Source: Ciona intestinalis (lineage: Eukaryota; Chordata; Ascidiacea; Phlebobranchia; Cionidae). From it: a DNA stretch of 64,000 bases. The DNA lies in assembly GCF_000224145.3 (NCBI RefSeq), contig NC_020171.2:493251-557250 (forward strand), in the 5' to 3' direction. Below, piece after piece: positions 47,801 to 57,243 of the stretch. Below the pieces are notes generated by a model. That model was not told the origin of the DNA, did no database searches, and worked only from the letters and a program-made list of their open reading frames with translations. Each line of letters opens with the position of its first letter. Position 1 is the first letter of the stretch. Both the position numbers and the translations under genes were made by a program.

Positions 47801-50800
47801 GGGGCAATGTCAGTCGCTATAACACAGGTGTTCCGTTTCATACACCTCGTGCCCGCTTACAAGTTACCACGTATGTAACTTTGTGGGTGATTAGTTTGGG
47901 CGATATTTATTAGTGTACAAGTTACCATGTATGTAACGTATTATGTATTTTGAATAAATGAATGTAACTTGTTTATCCTCGCATCTAACTTATATATCAA
48001 CAGGTTTTACAAAGTCAAGGTTATGATAAAGTAACCATCCAGTATGGAAGGGGTAAGCATGAAGTGGAAAATATTAAGTCACCAAGTTATTCAGTTGTTG
48101 GGTTCCGATACAAAGATTCAATTGCTGAAGATATCGCTTCTGCTGATTTGGTTATAAGCCATGCAGGTAAGAATTATAAATATAACAATTTGGAAACTTT
48201 TTTGGATGTTTTAACAACGGTTTATTATTCCTTTATTCGTTGTTTCAATAATATGATCAGCTTACGTTTTTCAAAGAGATAAAAAAACATTATGTTATGA
48301 TGTAACAATATTATATTAAGAACAAATTAATGGAGTGTTATTTTATTTACATTTCAATTTCAGATCCAATTTATGTAATTTGATCTTCGCTATTTTTTCA
48401 AAAAGTTAAATAAAAATTTATGTTAAAATCTGATATTATATTAAGAAGAAATTTATAAATGTGTTTTATTTTATTTAAAATTTCACTTTTAGATTAATTT
48501 GAAGATGATTTTTCACTATCGATTATCATATTTCAAAAATTCTATATGTTTGTTATTTACATCCAATTTAACAGGGGCAGGTAGTTGTTTAGAAGTTTTG
48601 GCTTTAACAACCATTATNNNNNNNNNNNNNNNNNNNNNNNNNNNNNNNNNNNNNNNNNNNNNNNNNNATATAAAAGTCACATTGGTTTCATTGAAATTTG
48701 TGTTTAACTATGCCTGGCTTTCCTGCATTTTATAAAGTTTGGTGCCTATTCACCTAACCACTAAGCGAGAAATTAACCCTTTAACCTAAATTTAAAAAGT
48801 TATATAGTAGGGTGGGAGAAGATGGAACACCTTTTCATTCTATTTCTCGTCCCATCTCCCAGTAAACAAAGAACATTCAAAGAGTTATAAAACCATATCC
48901 TCACGACTCTCATAGACTGTTGTCAATTGTTCAAAACACGCTCAGGATATTTAAAAATATATGTACTAAAGGTGTCCCATCTTCCTTACCCTATTATAAA
49001 TAAAAACAAAACTTACTCTTTCTCCGATACGTTCATCTTTTGATAAAGCAACGACTGTTCTAACATCTTCGTCAGTAAGCGCAGATGCGGCAAGTTTATC
49101 ATCATTTCTTTCAACGTAGTTTGCCATGATAACCGTGGAAAAGACGGGGAACCCGTTCTTTGTGTTTAAAGATCCACTGTAGTTGTTGGTATAAATGCCA
49201 GTGATTTCCTGGGAATATATAGCGGGTAAGATGGATACTGTATTACGCTTTATATAAAAAGTACTGTGGCCTGAGATGTATACCTCTAGAATATTGTAAG
49301 GCATATTTTAAAATCAGGTTTTTTATGTTGTATTTTGGGGTAAGATGGATATGGTTAGTACATAACATCCCATATTGCCCAATTGCGTTTTGAAAAATTA
49401 AAAACGCTGTTTTAGAGCCATGAGGATATAGTTATATAATAAAATTCCCACTGTTTACCAATCATTAACAGATCTTATATTAAACATAGATATCATAAAG
49501 AAAACATGAATATCTTACCTAAAATATGGATATATTACGTAAAACCCACTTTACATAAATATCTTATATAAAACATAGACATCTTATACAAAACATAGAC
49601 ATCTTACCACTTCGTCTCCAGGATGACATGTGTCAACCAAATCAGCGAGTAAAATCGCATCTTTTGAACGCGGTAATCTGCCTGCTGCTATTTTTCCCGG
49701 ACTTTCTTGTATGGAAATACGCTGGTAGTTCTGGTACACTGTATGCTCCATATTTATCTCAAAAGGGCCGTAGCTTTGGCACTCTGGGATAAAAATCAAA
49801 CAGTGTCATATTAAAATGTATACAGAAAAAGTGGTGTAGATTTATGGTATAAACAAAATTTATAGGCTGGAGTATTTTGACAATGAGCATAGGAGTAAAA
49901 ATCTATTTTTTTACAGTTTTATATACTTTGACTGTTATTTGTTTAATACCAAATGGGACGAGAAAATAGAAAGAAGGTGTCCCATCTTCCCCCACCCTAC
50001 TATATGTATCTTTCTAAACTTGATTCAATTTATCTATTTTTTAATTTTAGTTTATTATATAAAACATACCAGGGCAAGCTCCGGGCTTAACTTCTTGGTT
50101 TTGATTTTGAAAATAAGGTCCAAGAATGTAGTTGCATTTCGGACAATCGTATTTTACGAGACGCAGTTGGGGTAAGATGGTTGTACAACTGTTCACTACA
50201 CCGCTTGTTCGAATCAGTTGGTTTAAATGGAGTTGCCTATGTAAGAGAAATGAAGACATTTTTTTTGAGTTATATTTGAGTTATAACATGGGTGTCTTCT
50301 TATAAACCAGATACACATGGTATATTCATACACCTCATACTCACTGTAAAGTTATAACATGAATGTCTTCTTATACACCAGACACACATGGTATATTCAT
50401 ACACCTCATGCTCGCTGTCAAGTTATAATATTGGTGTCTTCTTATACACCAGACACACATGGTATATTCATACACCACATGCTCACTGTTGAGTTATAAC
50501 ATGAATATCTTTTTATGTCAAGTTAGATGCCGACATAAATTCCTTTCATTACCACTTAATCAAAACCGCCGAACTTGTTAAAAGCCCAGTCCTAATCCTT
50601 ACTGATTAATGTAGTGCAAAAATATCAGAGTGAGCCTGCCTACCCTGCCACCCCAGGTTTGGCGCCTATGCACACATTACACAGTAATAAAACATTACCT
50701 GAGTGAGCGAATATCCTCAATAAGGGGAAGTTCGGAAATCCTGACGTGAATTTCCTTTGCAATATTTTCGTACTTAGGAAACATAGACAAAACAACATTT

Positions 50801-53755
50801 TTTGCAGCTTCGTCGAAAATCTGTAACATCTCAGTTGGAGCTTCAGGTAGGAAAAAAGCGAGTACCTCATGCGAACTGGCGAGCAGGTTATAATCGACAA
50901 TGAGGCTTTCTTTGTTTTCTGTAATTTGAATGTTTTAATAAAACTGAAACTTCGAAGTATGGAAGGTATTTTATAAAGGCCAAGGCCCTATTGTAATGCA
51001 ATTTATATATATATATAATTGAGGGAATTTTTTATCCTTGACAGGGCAATGATAGTAGTCATAACACTGGTGTCACCCCTTATAAGTTACCACATAGGTA
51101 TCCAAGCATTGGGTTAGAGCAATTGCTGCTTAGTGTCTTGACAAAAACACATACGCCCACAAGGGTAGCAGCATCGAGCCTTGAACCCAGTATCTCTGCC
51201 ATAAAGACAGAATAGTCCCCATAACTTATGTTCTGTTTCATACACCTCATATCCCCTTGAAAGTTAACTTTGTGGGTGACTACTTTGCAGCCCCAGTGGT
51301 AGCAGCATCAAGCCTTGAACTCAGTATCTCTGTGTTTAAATGCAAACGCGCTAACCACTGAGCTACAGCACTAAACACTTATTTTTCCACTTACCTTCTA
51401 CCATCTGCTGAATTTTCTCTTTGAAAATATTGTTCCCTTTAGAGTTGACAGTTGTCCGTAAGAAGTTTTTAAACCTGTTATAAATCTCCAGCCTTGGTGC
51501 TTGCATTACCACCCACTCATCTACCGAATGTCCTTTTGTATCTTCAAGGTTTTCAATACTCTCAATCATCTAAAGACAAAATAAAGATTGAAAATAAATT
51601 AAAAAATATTCCAACTTTGTTTCCATTTTACATTTTTTACATTGTTTTGATTCTATTTTACACTTTTAACCCATGTAATTCAAGGTGTTTATTACTATCT
51701 ATCATCTAAAGATTAAAATGAAATTGAAAAACTAACTTGGTATTGTGTTTGGGTGTTCTTATGCAACAAATCTAACTTTTTGGATTTAATGTTTACTGAT
51801 TAATGCAGTGCAGAAAACTCTGCCTACCCTGCCACCCCAGGTTTGGTATTTATGTATCTAAAACTAGAAGAGAGCATAACATGAACATCTACAACTGTTA
51901 TAAAGGCATATGTTAAAAGAGTAGTTTCAAGCTGTGGGTGATTCTATTTGGTGACTTTGGTGTATTTATACAAAACACACTTTTTGAAAAATTAACTGTT
52001 TTAAAACCAAAAATAAAAAAGTCTAGGATTTCACCTCATCTTCTTCCCCGCCCTCAGCAGCTCTTTCAGCCATTCTTCGTCTTCTACTCGGTCGCTCCCC
52101 ATCTTCCTCGTCGCTCTCTGTCATAGAAATGATACGTTACAACAAATCATTAAAAAAATAAATGCTCTGAACTTTCGGCAGGAACTGTGTATGCGATTTT
52201 GTGGATGTAATACTCAATAGTATATAGTAGGGTGGGGGAAGATGGGACACCTATTCGTTCTATTTTCTCGTCCCATTTGGTAGTAAACACGAAACATTCA
52301 AAGAATTACAAAACCGTATCCTCATGACTTCCATAGACCGTTGTTAGTTGTTTAAAACACGATCCGGATATTTAGATATTATGTGCTAAAGGTGTCCCGT
52401 CTTCCCCCACCCTACTATATCTATAAGTATTTTTGAAATACCTTAGAATGTAAATATATATATATGACAACTAATGCAAGTTGCGGCATGGCGGTGGTTG
52501 GGGCACTCAAAAACGTTTAAAACCTAATGCTTCACCCTTTAACCTAAAAATCTTACCTAAAAACTTAATTTTATTTAAAAAAATATGGTATATAAAAAAA
52601 TTGTGACAGTATTTTTACCATAAAGCAATCCTGGTCTTATCCTTCCCTTTCCTAAAGCTTCTTCCCGATCCCTCTTCTTCAATAAACGGTCGACCTCCGC
52701 TCTCGCTGATGGAGACAACGCATCATATTCGTCATCGTCCATTACATTCGCATCGTAAACGTCAAGCTCTGGAATCGCACGGTAATCTCTGGAAGATAAA
52801 AGAGGTTACAAGTTCAAGACTCGTCAGCGCTACCAGTGTGGGCGCATGTGTCCTGGAGCAAAACACTTAAAAACAATTGCTCCAACCCAGTGGTCACTAA
52901 TGGGTTGTCTAAAATGTAAGTGATAGAAAAAAAAAAAAAAATCACCTACAAAGTAACATACTAGGTAACTCATAAGCTGGAAGGAGGTGTATAAAACAGA
53001 ACATCTGTGTCAAAACAACTGTTGATATAGAAATTCATTAATAGAAAGTACCCTGTTTTTAAAGTGGTTGTTTTTTAGGTGTTTTGTTTATTATAAGTTC
53101 TTGAAAAGTATTGTAAAAAAACTAGCGATACTCTTCCGTACCTCTCCATCCTGTCTCCGAACAACTCCTCTCCCTCCCCCTCCTCCACCTCTCCGATGTT
53201 GCCTAGCAACGCGTCCGCTTCACTTTCATCTTGGAACGGAGGAAGATCCTCGTCATGAGCGGGACTTGATGCGAACGGAGCTCGGTTGGTTTGGTCGTCC
53301 ATGTCGTTCTCAGAGCGATCCTAATGATGGAAATTATTTTAAATATTTTCCAAATCGGAAAGTGTAAAAAAAGAATAAAAACACTTTCAATATTTTTAAT
53401 ATGAATAGACAATGTTGGTTTTATTTGTTCCTTAGATATTTTGTTACAAATATTTTTGCAATTTTCTGTAGCTGTAATTTGTCGGACCTTAAAATTAAAC
53501 TATGAACCAAATCTGTTTGAAAATAAACATAATGTCTTAATGTGGCTTAGCCATTTAAGCATTTCACATTACAAAATTTACCGAGTATATGTGCCCATGT
53601 AAAAATTAACCGTATGCACTGTCCAGATCTCGCCAGGAAATGCCCTATATTCTGCAGACTAAAAATGCACACGCTATTTATATTTGTAAATAGTAGTAAT
53701 GTGATAATATATAAACGTACATAATTGAAAACCTAAATATGTTACTTACATCCAT
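41835..53755 (-). CDS. MCM2: MCM2, DNA replication licensing helicase subunit
   Basis: Complete gene of about 878 aa (human 904). Seventeen minus-strand coding exons: 53750-53755, 53142-53320, 52619-52788, 52035-52117, 51395-51569, 50699-50918, 50070-50236, 49608-49783, 49017-49208, 45585-45692, 44914-45150, 44675-44764, 44305-44439, 43797-43931, 42909-43205, 42215-42370 and 41835-41945. All junctions are GT/AG and in phase. The first exon codes only for M-D. Visible: the acidic histone-binding segment with DLPPF and [10 protein letters not shown]; a C4 zinc finger CPKC...CPEC (about 309-335); Walker [10 protein letters not shown] (about 503); Walker B CLIDEFDK (about 564); arginine finger SRFD (about 635); and a winged-helix C-terminus ending [10 protein letters not shown]. 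It is one subunit of the MCM2-7 replicative helicase in the nucleus. The N-terminal serine-rich tail is shorter than in human. The intron 45693-49016 contains opposite-strand gene pieces and an assembly gap. Confidence 0.96.
42679..42870 (-). mobile_element. MITE-like element, family A (reverse) in MCM2 intron
   Basis: Left end 'atagtaggatgggggaagat', right end 'ccccatcttccccaccctac'. Standard core in reverse. It ends about 40 bp from an MCM2 donor site (42909). Confidence 0.7.
44466..44662. repeat. 71-bp minisatellite, about 2.7 units, in MCM2 intron
   Basis: Units with 'tagacacacatggtgtattc', 'atacacttcatgctcactgt' and 'ctataacatgggtgacttct', as in the family array at 5773-6148. It ends directly before the donor of exon 44675-44764. 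Confidence 0.7.
45176..45482 (-). mobile_element. SINE, full length, reverse orientation (same strand as MCM2)
   Basis: The plus strand shows the reversed order: tail 'ttattctggcgtggcaggg' and 'acacctcatgcccacttacg', middle 'cttggttggagcaattgtca' and 'cccacaatggtagcagcgac', then head 'aaccacttagccacggcacc'. It lies in the MCM2 intron 45151-45584. Confidence 0.7.
46012..46173. mobile_element. MITE-like element, family C
   Basis: Left end 'cataggcaccaaacctgggg', right end 'ataaagtttggtgcctatgc', inverted repeats. The interior has 'tggcagggtaggcaggcaaa' and 'ctaactatgcctgcctccct'. The right half is repeated after the assembly gap at 48668. Confidence 0.75.
46090..46327. repeat. Left copy of a 238-bp duplicated segment
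   Basis: Starts 'atataaaagtcacatttgtt' and ends 'accatatcctcacg'; matches 48668-48905 end to end with about 5% mismatch, nearly all in the first half. It contains the right half of a family C element and the left half of a family A MITE, and stops exactly where the element at 46328 begins. Confidence 0.85.
46328..46749. mobile_element. hAT-like non-autonomous element, no target duplication
   Basis: 422 bp with 21-bp terminal inverted repeats: 'tagggatgcacattacagaa' at the left and the inverse 'ttctgtaatgtgcatcccta' at the right. It is rich in 'attcgaat' and 'ctagattcg' palindromic blocks. The 8-bp flanks differ (tcctcacg / ggttgaag). The sequence on the left is a truncated family A MITE, and on the right a SINE fragment (cacaatggtagcagc near 46808). 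Confidence 0.75.
46974..47268 (+). CDS. Terminal exon of an unrecognised protein
   Basis: A splice acceptor 'ttttatccag' (46964-46973) is followed by an open frame starting [14 protein letters not shown] and continuing to a stop at 47266-47268, about 98 residues. The first 40 residues look folded and conserved ([15 protein letters not shown]). The rest is a highly charged, lysine-rich tail with KRRKRKSTD, a possible nuclear localisation signal. I do not recognise the family. No upstream exon of this gene is found in the window, fitting the view that this piece is a misplaced or chimeric contig. YADD resembles the catalytic motif of reverse transcriptases, but the following sequence does not. 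Confidence 0.5.
47388..47545. mobile_element. MITE-like element, family C
   Basis: Left end 'taggcgccaaacctggggtg', right portion 'ctatccctgcctcccctgtg' and 'ttaaaaacttaggcctt' (decayed inverted end). Lies between the unrecognised exon and ALG13 exon 1. Confidence 0.65.
47666..48617 (+). CDS. ALG13: ALG13, UDP-GlcNAc transferase catalytic subunit (5' part, cut by gap)
   Basis: Three coding exons are readable: 47666-47743 ([20 protein letters not shown]...), 48004-48166 ([20 protein letters not shown]...[22 protein letters not shown]) and 48575-48617 (GAGSCLEVL...), which runs into the 50-N gap. The family motifs [31 protein letters not shown] are clear. ALG13 pairs with membrane protein ALG14 at the ER cytosolic face to add the second GlcNAc to the dolichol-linked N-glycan precursor. 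About 95 of the expected roughly 165 residues are present; the 3' end is missing (no continuation is seen to 49016). It lies antisense inside the MCM2 intron, but see the misassembly finding. Confidence 0.9.
48618..48667. other. Assembly gap, 50 N
   Basis: A run of exactly 50 N, typical of a gap of unknown size. It interrupts ALG13 exon 3 and is followed at once by the second copy of the 238-bp segment. Confidence 0.99.
48668..48905. repeat. Right copy of the 238-bp duplicated segment
   Basis: Matches 46090-46327. Here the family A MITE continues normally past 48905 to its right end at 48998, whereas in the left copy it is cut at the same base. Confidence 0.85.
48804..48998 (+). mobile_element. 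MITE-like element, family A
   Basis: Complete: left end 'tagtagggtgggagaagatg', right end 'gtcccatcttccttacccta'. Ends 18 bp before the donor of MCM2 exon 49017-49208. Confidence 0.75.
50276..50510. repeat. 71-bp minisatellite, about 3.3 units, in MCM2 intron
   Basis: Three well-kept units with 'tataacatgggtgtcttctt', 'ataaaccagatacacatggt' and 'attcatacacctcatactca'. In the MCM2 intron 50237-50698, followed by part of a family C element (50595-50671). Confidence 0.75.
51030..51375 (-). mobile_element. SINE copies (two overlapping partials), reverse orientation
   Basis: The first part (51030-51205) has 'gggttagagcaattgctgct' and 'acgcccacaagggtagcagc'. The second (51235-51375) repeats 'agtggtagcagcatcaagcc' and ends with 'gctaaccactgagctacagc' (A-box region in reverse). 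Between MCM2 exons 50699-50918 and 51395-51569. Confidence 0.6.
52224..52420 (+). mobile_element. MITE family A, near-consensus copy
   Basis: Left end 'agtagggtgggggaagatgg', right end 'tcttcccccaccctactata'. Internal core intact ('catttggtagtaaacacgaa', 'catagaccgttgttagttgt'). In the MCM2 intron 52118-52618. Confidence 0.8.
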
Positions 53756-53855
53756 TTTTGTAGACTTCTTTGGCTGATTTATTCAAGAAAAAAAAAGAAA
53801 ATTCTCACAAAATTTAACAGAATCTGCACATAAACAAAACAATGCTAAATAATGT

Positions 53856-53895
53856 GGCGGGAAATTACCACGCTTGGCTGGGATTCCCGCCAAAA
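53856..53895. promoter_or_regulatory. Paired E2F-like sites upstream of MCM2
   Basis: GGCGGGAAA at 53856-53864 and TTCCCGCCAAAA at 53884-53895 match the E2F consensus (TTTSSCGC and its inverse) in both orientations, 19 bp apart, about 100-140 bp upstream of the MCM2 start codon (53755). MCM genes are classical E2F targets at the G1/S transition, so these are probably the cell-cycle control elements of this promoter. Confidence 0.75.
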
Positions 53896-54117
53896 GAAGT
53901 AATAGAAATGTTATAGTGGTAATATCGTAGGGGTGTCATTACATATTTTCTAAATTCTAACAAAAAAGCAAAAATCACTATAACCTGCACTTTAAACAAG
54001 TAATTAAAATATAGTAAATACGTTTTTTTTAGTGGTAAATTTAGAAGTAAATATTTTTGGCAACAAAATAAAGATATATAGTAAATATTACTGTTTATAA
54101 AAGCTTGCGAAAATGGA

Positions 54118-54189
54118 AGGTCCCGCCGAGATTTGAACTCGGATTGCTGGATTCAAAGTCCAGAGTGATAACCGTTACACCACGGGACC
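54118..54189 (-). tRNA. tRNA-Gln (anticodon TTG)
   Basis: 72 nt on the minus strand, beginning GGTCCCGTGGTGTAACGG. The acceptor stem GGTCCCG/CGGGACC pairs over 7 bp. The D arm is GTGT...TCAC. The anticodon arm CTGGA-CTTTGAA-TCCAG gives anticodon TTG. The T arm CCGAG-TTCAAAT-CTCGG is perfect, and the discriminator base is T. No intron. A and B boxes are intact, so it should be active. Near-identical to animal tRNA-Gln. Confidence 0.97.
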
Positions 54190-56195
54190 CTTACAAACAT
54201 AGCACATGAAAAACTGTAAAAATCGATTTGTGAATGACCATTCAAAAGTTACTACGCCCTTCAGGCACATACCGTAATCAAACATATGAGCGTCTGTCTG
54301 GAAATTGAAGGTATTTGTACAGCATTGGGTCAATTTAAGTCCAGGTCGTTGCATTGTGTTATACTTTCTTAAGATTTCATGCGTTTTCAACTTTTGCATT
54401 GATTTAAATTCTAACATTTACATAATCTCGTGTTACCTATCTGTTTTGGTTCATAAATAAAACCAAATTGTTGCATCGTATTTATTTATTTAGTTTATAA
54501 TTGAATGATTGGTGAAGTGATAAATGAACGAAACTTATTTATTCTGCTGTTCCGGAGCGTTGACATTTGTTATAACAATCGTATCATATTGCATACACCT
54601 TGTGCCCCCTGGCGAGTTACAATTATCGTTCATTCCAATTTCAATATTTGAAAACGCATGATGGCGTGCCAGAGCCGATATTAAAATCTATAAAAGTGGA
54701 AGAACAATTAAATTCGGATTTTAATCTTATAATAATCTCAAAAAATCATTACTTTATTTATATTAGGTTAGGGTAAGATTATCCATTTTGTTTTCATGCT
54801 CTTTTTACGTTTTATTTGATAGTAAACACAAAATAATTACAAAATTTATAACCGCATCCTTACGGCTTTAAAAGAGCTGATTTAATTGTTAAAAACAAAA
54901 TTAAAAAATATAAAATAACATGTGCTAACAGTATCCATCTTACCCACAGTGATATTGCTGTAGTGTTGCACTTTATAAAGTTTAACCCATTTTGTTTAAT
55001 CTGTGAAAGCATTTTGTTATCAGTTATAACAGGGTGTACAATGGGTCAAGTATTCAACCGCAAACATGCATTGTCATGCCGAACTTACTAATTTAAAATT
55101 CTTATCAAACGACAAACAATTACGACGTAAAAATTTTATTACTATATAACGCCCACTGGTATGTCCAGGAGAAAGTAAATATATTAAAGTGAACTTCTGA
55201 ACTTTTGAATGTAACTTACTTTATCCTCGCGTGGCCCGAAAAGTACATTTGTTATAACACGGGTGTGCACCTCGCGCCAGCTTACGAGTTACCATGTATG
55301 TTACTTTGTGGGTGATGCTGCGTATAATGCTGCGTAAATGGCTATGACTAGGCAAAAGAAACGATAATACAGTAGATTCAATGCTTTCTTAAAGAGACAT
55401 TAATCGCAAAAAATCATGGCTTTCTAATTATAAAATAGATTGGTGTAATGTATTTGAATCCTTTTATAGGTAATGCAACGGAGCGATGATTAAACGTATT
55501 TTTAAACTGGCATTAATCGCTATGAAACATCGCCTATTCACAAGCAGTTGACTATATTTTGTCGTTCCAAAATATTTTTCATAATTATTCAACCGCAGCA
55601 TCCTCACGACTCTAAAAGAAGGTTGTTAATTTACAAGCGGTAACACGTAAGCTGGCACGAGGTGTATACGACACAGAACACTCGTGGTATAGCAACTGTC
55701 GTTTCCCCACCATGCGAGGATAAATAAGTTACATTCATTTATGTTGAAAAAGTCGCAGGACAAAACTAGCATTCATAATTTATTTATTGAAGTTACGTCG
55801 TGGTAAAATTTGGGGAATTCGTGTTCGGTATCTTGTTTTACAACAGCGAACATGTTACGACAGTTGTTGAAAACACGCTGGGGGTAAAAACTATTTGAGA
55901 AAACATTTTAAATAAAGTCTGGCTGCTAAAACAACGAAAGATGAGACACTTTTAGCACATAATATCTAAATATCCTGATCGTGTTTTAAACAATTAACAA
56001 CGCTTTATGGGAGGCTTCAAGATACGGTTTTATCATTCTTTGAATTTTCTTTGTTTACTACCAAATGAAATGAAACGGTGTCCCATCTTCCCCCACTCTA
56101 GTATAACATAACAGTTGTTTATCTCTTCGAGTACAGTAACAAGGATCCGATTAGGTGCATAAAACGCTGATTTTTATATCAGTCTCAATGCAAAT

Positions 56196-56798
56196 ATGCT
56201 GACAGCTTATATGTATGATACGATTTTCATCTCAAACGTTTCGGTAAAAACTAGAACCGCCTTTAGCTATATAGCCTCACTTTTCATACGAAACGTTTGG
56301 GATCCAAAATCGTATATACATATGGGCTATCAATTTTGTACTGAAACTGACCAAAATCCGCGTTTTATACACCTAATCAAATCTTTGTTATATTGTATTC
56401 GAAGAGCTAAACAAACTGTTATGTTATATTTGGAAGTCACGCTGTTTTTTAATCCTTTATATATGCAGTCATGTTCGTATTTAAAGAGAGTAAAAACAGC
56501 GAAAAAACCCACGTACATTTCTTACATTTGTGAAATTCCACCCTCTGTGTTTGTGTATGTATACTGTAGCCGTGATAGACTGTTTATGTTCCCAGAAACG
56601 ACAGACGTGGTCTACTACGCGCTAATAATAGCGAATGTTACGCTACAGTGGTCAGTGCTCAAACACAGTAACTCAAACGAAAAGAGGTCGCCGTTTTGTC
56701 GAACAGTTCAGACTAGAATGGGCCATGAAACGCACAGCGAATTTCAGACGCATATTCGTATAGGTAAAATTTGTTCGGATTTGTCTCTTCGAATATAG
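56196..56798 (+). CDS. Open frame of 200 codons, unrecognised
   Basis: Unusually long uninterrupted frame for this AT-rich intergenic sequence, encoding MLTAYMYDTIFISNVSVKT...KICSDLSLRI. No known domain recognised; it is cysteine- and tyrosine-rich with no clear signal peptide. Flanking sequence on both sides carries 'ctcttcga(a/g)tacag'-like repeats, and the 3' flank (56780-56890) resembles 2157-2262. The frame may therefore lie inside a dispersed repeat and be non-coding. Confidence 0.2.
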   Translation: MLTAYMYDTIFISNVSVKTRTAFSYIASLFIRNVWDPKSYIHMGYQFCTETDQNPRFIHLIKSLLYCIRRAKQTVMLYLEVTLFFNPLYMQSCSYLKRVKTAKKPTYISYICEIPPSVFVYVYCSRDRLFMFPETTDVVYYALIIANVTLQWSVLKHSNSNEKRSPFCRTVQTRMGHETHSEFQTHIRIGKICSDLSLRI

Positions 56799-57243
56799 CA
56801 GCAAAGATCAAATTAATTACAGCAACGAAACGAAGGAAATTTAGCCGCAAACCAACAGTCGTTAAAACACCAGTATAAAGCTTAAAGAGTATATGTGATC
56901 TGTAGCTGTATAGGTAAAGTCAGAGAGCTTAATGTATTCTTGTAAGGTAACATGATACTCAAGTCTTAAATTAAGACCAGAGCTACGCTTTATTTTAACT
57001 TGTAGTAGGGTGGGGTAGAATGGGACATGTTTTCAATCTTTATTATCGTCCCATTTTGTAGTAAACCCGTATAACCGTAGACCGAAATAGCGTTGGTAGT
57101 CGTAAAATAAAACACGATTAGAAAATATGGGATTTAGGTGCTAACGGTATCCCATCTTACCCTAGAGTACTATATATATATACATATATACTTTTTCAGG
57201 TATCAAGAACTGATAGCAAATTTGCGCAAAACTTAACACCGAA

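Larger units (their letters stand above)
53756..57243. other. Region between MCM2 and the K2P channel gene
   Basis: Contains the MCM2 promoter, tRNA-Gln (54118-54189), a family B MITE (about 54763-54955), SINE tail fragments (54530-54620, 55205-55320, 55640-55740), a family A MITE in reverse (about 55915-56105), an open frame at 56196-56798 and a hybrid A/B MITE (57002-57175). A splice-acceptor-like 'ctttttcag' ends at 57200, just upstream of the channel start. Confidence 0.5.

Noticed and set aside
39008..53755. MCM2 and ABHD14B-like gene as an operon
   Set aside because: Same strand, but 929 bp apart with a MITE between them; known Ciona operons have little or no intergenic space, and no trans-splice acceptor is evident.
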